A stretch of DNA of 64,000 bases from Gemmobacter sp. GTDB lineage: Bacteria; Pseudomonadota; Alphaproteobacteria; Rhodobacterales; Rhodobacteraceae. Below, piece after piece: positions 58,622 through 64,000 of this stretch (position 1 is its first letter; every line of letters begins with the position of its first letter). Made by a program: the position numbers and the translations under genes. The DNA is taken from positions 2,150,501-2,214,500 of the forward strand of contig NZ_JAUCBS010000013.1 in NCBI RefSeq assembly GCF_034676705.1. The letters are read 5' to 3'. The notes under the pieces are model-generated. The model was not told where the DNA came from and searched no databases. It saw nothing but the letters and a program-made list of their open reading frames with translations.

Positions 58622-60973
58622 ATGATCCCGGATCCCGACATGACCGCCGCCAACATTCCCCTCAGCCAGCGCGCCATGGCCTCGCGCCCTGCCCCCTATC
58701 TCGACGGGCTGAACCCTGCCCAGCGGCAGGCGGTCGAGGCGCTGGATGGCCCGGTCCTGATGCTGGCCGGCGCCGGCACCGGCAAGACCAAGGCGCTGAC
58801 GGCGCGCATCGCGCATCTGCTGTTCACCGGCAAGGCACGCCCCAACGAAATCCTTGCCGTGACCTTCACCAACAAGGCCGCGCGCGAGATGAAGGACAGG
58901 GTCGCCCGGCTGCTGGGATCGGCGGTCGAAGGCATGCCCTGGATGGGCACCTTCCATTCCATCGGGGTCAAGCTCTTGCGCCGCCATGCCGAACTGGTGG
59001 GGCTGAAGTCGAATTTCACGATTCTGGATACCGACGACCAGATCCGCCTGATGAAACAGGTGATCTCGGCCGCCAATCTGGATGAGAAACGCTGGCCCGC
59101 CCGCCAGCTGGCCGGCCTGATCGACCATTGGAAGAACCGCGCCTGGACCCCGGAACAGGTGCCCAGTTCCGAGGCGTCGCAGTTCAACAACCGGGGAACC
59201 GAACTTTACGCCGCCTATCAGGACCGGCTGCGCACGCTGAACGCGGTGGATTTCGGCGACCTGCTGCTGCATGGCGTGACCATTTTCCAGCGCCACCCCG
59301 ATGTGCTGGCGCAATACCAGCGCTGGCTGCGCTATATTCTGGTCGACGAATATCAGGATACCAACGTGGCGCAGTATCTGTGGCTGCGCCTGCTGGCCCA
59401 GGCGCATCGCAACATCTGCTGCGTGGGCGACGACGACCAGTCGATCTATGGCTGGCGCGGGGCCGAGGTGGGCAATATCCTGCGGTTTGAAAAGGATTTT
59501 CCCGGCGCCGTGGTGGTGCGGCTGGAACAGAACTACCGATCCACCCCGCATATCCTGGCCGCTGCCTCGGGCATCATCGCCGGGAACGAGGGGCGGCTGG
59601 GCAAGACCCTGTGGACCGATCTGGAGGTGGGCGAGAAAGTCCGCCTGATCGGCCACTGGGATGGCGAGGAAGAGGCCCGCTGGATCGGCGAGGAAATCGA
59701 GGCGCTGGAAAAGGGCCGCCGCGCGCTCGCCCCGGTATCGGCCAATGGCATCGCCATTCTGGTCCGCGCCGCCCACCAGATGCGCGCGTTCGAGGATCGG
59801 TTCCTGACCATCGGCCTGCCCTATCGCGTCATCGGCGGGCCCCGGTTCTATGAACGGCAGGAAATCCGCGATGCCATGGCCTATTTCCGGCTGGTCGTCA
59901 GCCTGGAAGATGACCTGGCCTTTGAACGCATCGTCAACCTGCCCAAGCGCGGCCTGGGCGACAAGGCGCAGGGCGACATCCAGCGCAGCGCCCGCGCCAT
60001 TGGCGGCAGCCTGATCGACGGGGCGGCGGCGCTGCTGGCCGAAGGCGGGATCGGCGGGCGCGGGGCCGGCGCCCTGCGCGGCTTCCTCGAAGGGATCGCG
60101 CGCTGGCATGTCGAGGTGGCGAAGCCCGGCCATGACCATATCCGGCTGGCCGAAACCATCCTGGAGGAATCGGGCTACACCGCCATGTGGCAGGCCGACA
60201 AGTCGCCCGAGGCACCGGGGCGGCTGGAAAACCTCAAGGAACTGCTCAAGGCGCTGGAACAGTTCGACACGTTGCAGGGTTTCCTGGAACACGTTGCCCT
60301 GATCATGGACAACGAAACCGACGAGGCGGCGGAAAAGGTCACCATCATGACCCTGCATGCCGCCAAGGGGCTGGAATTCCCCGTGGTCTTTCTGCCCGGC
60401 TGGGAGGATGGCCTGTTCCCCAGCCAGCGCAGCATGGACGAAAGCGGGCTCAAGGGGCTGGAGGAGGAACGCCGCCTTGCCTATGTCGGCATCACCCGGG
60501 CCGAGGAACTTTGCACGATTTCCTTCGCGGCCAACCGCCGGGTCTATGGCCAGTGGCAATCGCAGCTGCCCAGCCGCTTCATCGACGAACTGCCCGCCGA
60601 CCATGTCGAGGTGCTGACGCCGCCGGGTCTCTATGGCGGCGGCTATGGGGCGGCGGCCCCGGCCTTTGGCGGCGTGGAACAGCGGGCGGCGCGGGCCGAT
60701 GTCTACAATTCCCCCGGCTGGCTGCGCATGCAGGCCCGCCAGCCCCAGCGCGGCATGGCCACCCCGTCCGAGGCGCGCAACCTGATCATCGACGCGCAGG
60801 CGATTCCGGCGCATGACGATGGCGCGCGGGTGTTCCACCAGAAGTTCGGCTATGGCACCGTGACCGGGGCCGAGGGCGACAAGCTGACGGTCGCCTTCGA
60901 CAAGGCGGGGGTCAAGCATGTGATGGCCTCGTATGTCGTGGCGGCCGGGGCGGCGGATGACGTTCCGTTCTAG
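58622..60973 (+). CDS. uvrD: UvrD/PcrA-type ATP-dependent DNA helicase
   Basis: A 783-residue superfamily 1A helicase (helicase II) used in nucleotide excision and mismatch repair. Walker A AGAGTGKTK is at about 54-62. DEYQDTN (motif II), GDDDQSIYGWRGA (motif III), QNYRSTP (motif IV), TLHAAKGLEFPVVFLPG (motif V) and VGITRAEE (motif VI) are all present. The C-terminal Tudor-like domain contains FGYGTV. An SOS box precedes it. It overlaps the start of the beta-lactamase gene by 17 bp. Confidence 0.94.
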   Translation: MIPDPDMTAANIPLSQRAMASRPAPYLDGLNPAQRQAVEALDGPVLMLAGAGTGKTKALTARIAHLLFTGKARPNEILAVTFTNKAAREMKDRVARLLGSAVEGMPWMGTFHSIGVKLLRRHAELVGLKSNFTILDTDDQIRLMKQVISAANLDEKRWPARQLAGLIDHWKNRAWTPEQVPSSEASQFNNRGTELYAAYQDRLRTLNAVDFGDLLLHGVTIFQRHPDVLAQYQRWLRYILVDEYQDTNVAQYLWLRLLAQAHRNICCVGDDDQSIYGWRGAEVGNILRFEKDFPGAVVVRLEQNYRSTPHILAAASGIIAGNEGRLGKTLWTDLEVGEKVRLIGHWDGEEEARWIGEEIEALEKGRRALAPVSANGIAILVRAAHQMRAFEDRFLTIGLPYRVIGGPRFYERQEIRDAMAYFRLVVSLEDDLAFERIVNLPKRGLGDKAQGDIQRSARAIGGSLIDGAAALLAEGGIGGRGAGALRGFLEGIARWHVEVAKPGHDHIRLAETILEESGYTAMWQADKSPEAPGRLENLKELLKALEQFDTLQGFLEHVALIMDNETDEAAEKVTIMTLHAAKGLEFPVVFLPGWEDGLFPSQRSMDESGLKGLEEERRLAYVGITRAEELCTISFAANRRVYGQWQSQLPSRFIDELPADHVEVLTPPGLYGGGYGAAAPAFGGVEQRAARADVYNSPGWLRMQARQPQRGMATPSEARNLIIDAQAIPAHDDGARVFHQKFGYGTVTGAEGDKLTVAFDKAGVKHVMASYVVAAGAADDVPF

Positions 60974-61763
60974 GCTGGCGCTGCTGCTGGCGCTGGCATG
61001 GCCCGCCGCCGCGCAGGCCGATGCGCAGGTGATCTGCACCCTGATCATGGAAATCGGCGGCCCCGCCCTGCTGGAAACCGGCGATTGCGATGGCCGGGTC
61101 ACGCCGGCCTCGACCTTCAAGGTGCCGCTGGCGCTGATCGGCTATGCCACCGGGCGGCTGGTCGATGACCGGACGCCGGTGATGATCTGGCGCAAGGGCG
61201 AGCCGGACTGGGGCGGCGCGGCCTGGACGCAGGCCGATGTGACGCCCGCGCATTGGATGCGTCATTCCGTGCTGTGGTATTCCCAGCGGCTGGCCCATGA
61301 TCTGGGCGCGGCTGCGCTGACGGCCCATGCGCAGGCGATGGACTATGGCAACGCCGATTTCTCGGGCGATCCGGGCAAGGGGAACGGGCTGGACCGGGCT
61401 TGGGTGTCGTCGTCGCTGAAGATCTCGCCCCGCGAACAGGCCCGGTTCATCGCACGGCTGGCGACGGGGGATCTGCCCTATGACACGGCAGCACTGGCCA
61501 GAACCCACGCCCTGCTGGGGCCCATCGAGGTCGATGGCTGGACGGTGCGCGGCAAGACGGGCAGCGCCTTTCCCCGCAAGGCCGATGGCGCCTTCGACCA
61601 TGCGCGCGGCTGGGGCTGGTATGTGGCCTGGGCGGAACGCGATGGCCGGCGCCTTGCGCTGGTGCGGCTGACGCAGGCCGTGGCGCGCAGCAAGACCCCG
61701 CATGGCATTGCCACGCGCGACAGGTTCCTGGCCGACCTGCCCGGGCTGCTGGCGCCACGCTAG
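60957..61763 (+). CDS. Class D (OXA-type) beta-lactamase
   Basis: A 268-residue exported serine beta-lactamase-like protein with a signal peptide (1-19, ending WPAAA). The active-site S52-T-F-K55, SVL at 104-106 (family SxV, here Leu for Val), Y130-G-N132, W149 and K200-T-G202 are present. The position and spacing fit class D. It starts inside the uvrD end (17-bp overlap), so it may be co-expressed from the SOS-controlled promoter. Whether it gives resistance cannot be told from sequence; chromosomal OXA relatives may have other roles. Confidence 0.87.
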   Translation: MTFRSRLALLLALAWPAAAQADAQVICTLIMEIGGPALLETGDCDGRVTPASTFKVPLALIGYATGRLVDDRTPVMIWRKGEPDWGGAAWTQADVTPAHWMRHSVLWYSQRLAHDLGAAALTAHAQAMDYGNADFSGDPGKGNGLDRAWVSSSLKISPREQARFIARLATGDLPYDTAALARTHALLGPIEVDGWTVRGKTGSAFPRKADGAFDHARGWGWYVAWAERDGRRLALVRLTQAVARSKTPHGIATRDRFLADLPGLLAPR

Positions 61764-61887
61764 CACCCGCCTGCCGCAAATTGCGGCATCGCCCTGTCAC
61801 CTTCCCGTGAAAGCCCGGCTGCCAAGCTGACAAGGGGGAAATCCGCGCTATCCTTCCCCATACCCCAGTTGCGCATCCCGAGGCCCC

Positions 61888-62748
61888 ATGATCCGCCCGC
61901 TGATCTGCCTTGCCGTGACCGCCCTGCCCCTGCTGTCCGCCCCCGCCATGGCGCAGGACCGCATCCCCAGCCATTGCATCAGCCTGGCCCAGGCCCCGGG
62001 GCTGGAGGTGATCCACCGCGCGGCCTTTGGCGATCCGCTGGGCAAGGACCGGGTGCGCATCAGTTTTCTGCACCATGCGATGTTCGCCATCGAAACCCCG
62101 GGCGGCCTGACCGCCGTGACCGACTACACCGGCTTTACCGGCAGCAGCGACCATGTGCCCACCGTGGTCACCATGAACAATTCGCACAGCACCCACTGGA
62201 CCCCGGCCCCTGATCCGCGCATTCCGCATGTGCTGCCCGGCTGGGGCACCGCCGATTATCCCACCGAACACGATCTGGACCTGGGCGAGATGCGGGTGCG
62301 CAACGTGCATACCGATGCCCGCGGCGGGTGGGAAGGCGGCATCCGCAAGAACGGCAATTCGATCTTTGTCTTTGAAACCGCAGGCCTGTGCATCGGCCAT
62401 CTGGGCCACCTGCACCACGAACCCGACGAGGCGCAATATGCCGCGCTGGGGCGGCTGGATGTGGTGATGGTGCCGGTGGACGGCGGCTATACCATGAACG
62501 TCGAGTCGATGATGAAGGTGATCGCGCGGCTGAAATCCTCGGTCGTGCTGCCGATGCACTGGTTTTCCGGCCATTCTCTGGCGATCTTTCTGGATGGGAT
62601 GAAGGACAGTTTCGACATTGTCGAACTGGAACAGAACAGCATCGAACTGGGCCTGCACGACCTGCCCCGCCGCCCCACCATCATGGTGCTGCCACCCGAA
62701 CTGCTGCGCGGCAGCGAACCGCCCGTGCGGCGCCCTGCATCGCCATAG
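61888..62748 (+). CDS. Exported metallo-beta-lactamase-fold protein (UlaG-like)
   Basis: A 286-residue protein with a signal peptide (1-22, ending SAPAMA). It fits the Lactamase_B_3/UlaG-like group: HHAMFAIETP, then MNNSHSTHW in place of the HxHxDH metal motif, GHLGHLHHEPD, VPVDGGYTMN and LPMHW. Enough His and Asp residues remain for metal binding, but the pattern is not canonical. The substrate is unknown. It lies 124 bp after the class D beta-lactamase. Confidence 0.78.
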   Translation: MIRPLICLAVTALPLLSAPAMAQDRIPSHCISLAQAPGLEVIHRAAFGDPLGKDRVRISFLHHAMFAIETPGGLTAVTDYTGFTGSSDHVPTVVTMNNSHSTHWTPAPDPRIPHVLPGWGTADYPTEHDLDLGEMRVRNVHTDARGGWEGGIRKNGNSIFVFETAGLCIGHLGHLHHEPDEAQYAALGRLDVVMVPVDGGYTMNVESMMKVIARLKSSVVLPMHWFSGHSLAIFLDGMKDSFDIVELEQNSIELGLHDLPRRPTIMVLPPELLRGSEPPVRRPASP

Positions 62749-62923
62749 CCCGGGGCTGTCACATTTTTGTGCCGTTGCGGAAACGCATCGTCTGGAAAAC
62801 GTGACCTCACCGCGAGGTGACTTGCGTAAATTTTGCGCTAAATCTAGATGACCGCCACCGTGCGGCCCCGGTGACCCGGGCCGTGGCGGAAATGCGCAAC
62901 ACAGGCATCGCAGGACCAAACAG

Positions 62924-63055
62924 ATGACCCCCCACAAGCCCCAGCAGGGCAGCCAGCAATCGGCGCCGCAGCAGCAACAGGGCACCGCCTCGAAACCCAC
63001 CCAGCAGCAGCAGGGTGGCCAGACCACCCGGTTCACCGACTGGGCCTCGATCTGA
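62924..63055 (+). CDS. 43-residue Gln-rich protein
   Basis: Starts at an ATG with AGGACC 11 bp upstream (62911-62916). It has runs of Gln (QQGSQQ, PQQQQG, TQQQQGG) and a distinct C-terminus TTRFTDWASI. It has no membrane segment and is probably disordered apart from the C-terminal motif. I place moderate weight on it because of the ribosome site and the sharply different C-terminus. Small size makes automatic calling easy to miss. Confidence 0.55.
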   Translation: MTPHKPQQGSQQSAPQQQQGTASKPTQQQQGGQTTRFTDWASI

Positions 63056-63107
63056 GGTTTTCGGGGGCTTGAAGGCCGGCGCGGCGCGGGGCATCCTGCG
63101 CGGCGCC

Positions 63108-63464
63108 ATGACCGGAACGCCCCTGACCACGATCAACAGCATCGGCCCTGCCACCGCTGCCACCATGCAGCGCGCGGGCATCCCCGATGCGGAAACGCTG
63201 CGCGCCCTTGGCGCCGATGCGGCCTACCGCAAGCAGCTGGACATTGGCGAAAAGCCGCATTTCATCTGGTATTACGTGCTGGTGATGGCCCTCCAGGGCC
63301 GTCCCTGGAACGATTGCAAGGGTGCCGAAAAGGTTGCCCTGCGCGCCCGGTTCGACCAGATCGTGGCCGAGGCCAGGGCCGCCCGCCTGACCCGCAGCGA
63401 CCTGCTGCATCCCGATCTGGAAAGCGCGCTGGACCTGCTGGGCGTGGTGCCGCGGCGGGGGTGA
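63108..63464 (+). CDS. TfoX C-terminal domain protein
   Basis: A 118-residue protein built of one TfoX_C helix-hairpin-helix domain: LTTINSIGPATAATMQRAGIPDAETLRALGADAAYRK near the start, then WYYVLVMALQGRPWNDC. In enterobacteria the domain occurs with an N-terminal half in Sxy/TfoX, a competence regulator; that half is absent here. Function is unknown. A longer start upstream cannot be excluded. Confidence 0.8.
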   Translation: MTGTPLTTINSIGPATAATMQRAGIPDAETLRALGADAAYRKQLDIGEKPHFIWYYVLVMALQGRPWNDCKGAEKVALRARFDQIVAEARAARLTRSDLLHPDLESALDLLGVVPRRG

Positions 63465-63506
63465 TCGTTAGCCCCCGCGCACTCACCTCCGTGCCTGGCG
63501 GGGGCG

Positions 63507-64000
63507 CTACCGCCCCTGCTGGCGCCGCGCCATGAAGGCCAGCCGTTCGAACAGATGCACGTCCTGTTCGTTCTTCAGCAGTGCGCCATGCAGTTTTGGC
63601 AGCAGGCTGGTGCCTTCGCGCTTCAGATCCTCGGGCGACAGATCCTCGGCCAGCAGCAGCTTCAGCCAGTCCAGCACCTCGGATGTGGACGGCTTCTTCT
63701 TCAGGCCTGGCTGGTCGCGCAGTTCGTAGAACTGGGTCAGCGCCGTGGTCAGCACCGCATCCTTGATGTCGGGAAAATGCACCGCCACGATGCGGCGCAT
63801 CGTGTCCATGTCGGGGAAGCGGATGTAGTGGAAGAAACACCGGCGCAGGAAGGCGTCGGGCAGCTCTTTTTCGTTGTTCGAGGTGATGATGACGATGGGG
63901 CGCTGCCGCGCGCGGATCGTCTCGCCGGTTTCGTAGACGTAGAATTCCATCCGGTCGAGTTCCTGCAACAGGTCGTTCGGGAACTCGATATCGGCCTTGT
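63507..64000 (-). CDS. MoxR-type AAA+ ATPase (5' end beyond right edge)
   Basis: The C-terminal 164 residues of an AAA+ ATPase. The visible part starts in the Walker-B/sensor region (KADIEFPNDLLQELDRMEF), then the sensor-1 Asn in IVIITSNNEKELPDAFLRRCFFHYIRFPD, with the arginine finger in LRRC. A C-terminal lid follows. MoxR ATPases usually act with VWA-domain proteins, but the partner lies outside this window. Confidence 0.87.
   Translation of the reverse strand, partial: KADIEFPNDLLQELDRMEFYVYETGETIRARQRPIVIITSNNEKELPDAFLRRCFFHYIRFPDMDTMRRIVAVHFPDIKDAVLTTALTQFYELRDQPGLKKKPSTSEVLDWLKLLLAEDLSPEDLKREGTSLLPKLHGALLKNEQDVHLFERLAFMARRQQGR

Noticed and set aside
58241..61120. 959-codon minus-strand frame across the UvrD-type helicase
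   Set aside because: It is the mirror frame of a highly conserved plus-strand helicase; composition is artefactual.
1..64000. CRISPR array, prophage, insertion sequence or integrase
   Set aside because: No regularly spaced direct repeats, transposase, integrase or phage structural proteins were seen; the only tandem repeats are inside coding regions.

Overview
The window looks like a chromosomal segment of a high-GC alphaproteobacterium of the order Rhodobacterales (Rhodobacter/Paracoccus-like). The evidence is protein content: a class II DAHP synthase, a trkA-trkH-hfq-hflX run, a SqrR-type ArsR repressor, a PAS_5 protein with CtrA-like sites, and a GAAC-N7-GAAC SOS box. The organism is inferred from these; no rRNA is present. 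Gene density is normal housekeeping density. I see no CRISPR array, prophage, transposase or plasmid origin, and no gene-free stretch longer than 300 bases.

Left part (1-10.8 kb): dnaG (cut by the left edge), an FMN-dependent L-lactate dehydrogenase with a dyad in front of it, a peroxiredoxin divergent from a ferredoxin-reductase-like flavoprotein, rsmD, a YbaN-type membrane protein, an ABM monooxygenase-like protein, two small lipoproteins in an AT-richer patch, lepA, a TolA-like Ala/Lys/Glu-rich membrane protein, and infC. The infC gene appears to start at an ATA codon.

Middle-left (10.8-28 kb): sqrR-like repressor, psuK-psuG (pseudouridine catabolism), and a complete branched-chain amino-acid ABC transporter (livK, G, F, a small exported protein, H, M). 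Then come a DUF805 membrane protein, a PQQ-type sugar dehydrogenase, RarD, a CopZ-like chaperone, the PAS_5 protein, aroG (class II), trpB, ssb, a lytic transglycosylase, an ArsC/Spx-like protein, aroQ and a cupin_5 protein.

Middle-right (28-48.6 kb): pgk, a cytosolic plus exported cyclophilin pair, a penicillin-acylase-family protein, a 3-hydroxyisobutyrate-dehydrogenase-like enzyme, the ygiB-ygiC pair, dsbB, tRNA-Leu(CAA), hflX-hfq-trkH-trkA, hrpB (with an in-frame 84-bp tandem duplication), an AsmA protein, an enoyl-CoA hydratase and rimO.

Right part (48.6-64 kb): a divergent acyl-CoA catabolic cluster resembling the acyclic terpene utilisation (atu) or leucine/isovalerate (liu) pathways. 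The leftward arm is an IVD-type acyl-CoA dehydrogenase and a degenerate SDR. The rightward arm is enoyl-CoA hydratase, AtuA, a biotin carboxylase and a biotin carrier encoded by separate genes, a carboxyltransferase, a second enoyl-CoA hydratase and a transglutaminase-like protein, most of them overlapping at their ends. It is followed by a UvrD-type helicase with an SOS box, a class D beta-lactamase, an MBL-fold exported protein, a 43-residue Gln-rich peptide, a TfoX-C protein and a MoxR-type ATPase cut by the right edge.

A dispersed intergenic element recurs at least six times. It has a core reading GATCCAAATATCC followed by one or two GC-rich hairpins, and it is the main non-coding structure of the window. 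The functional link I find most worth following is the atu-like carboxylase cluster.
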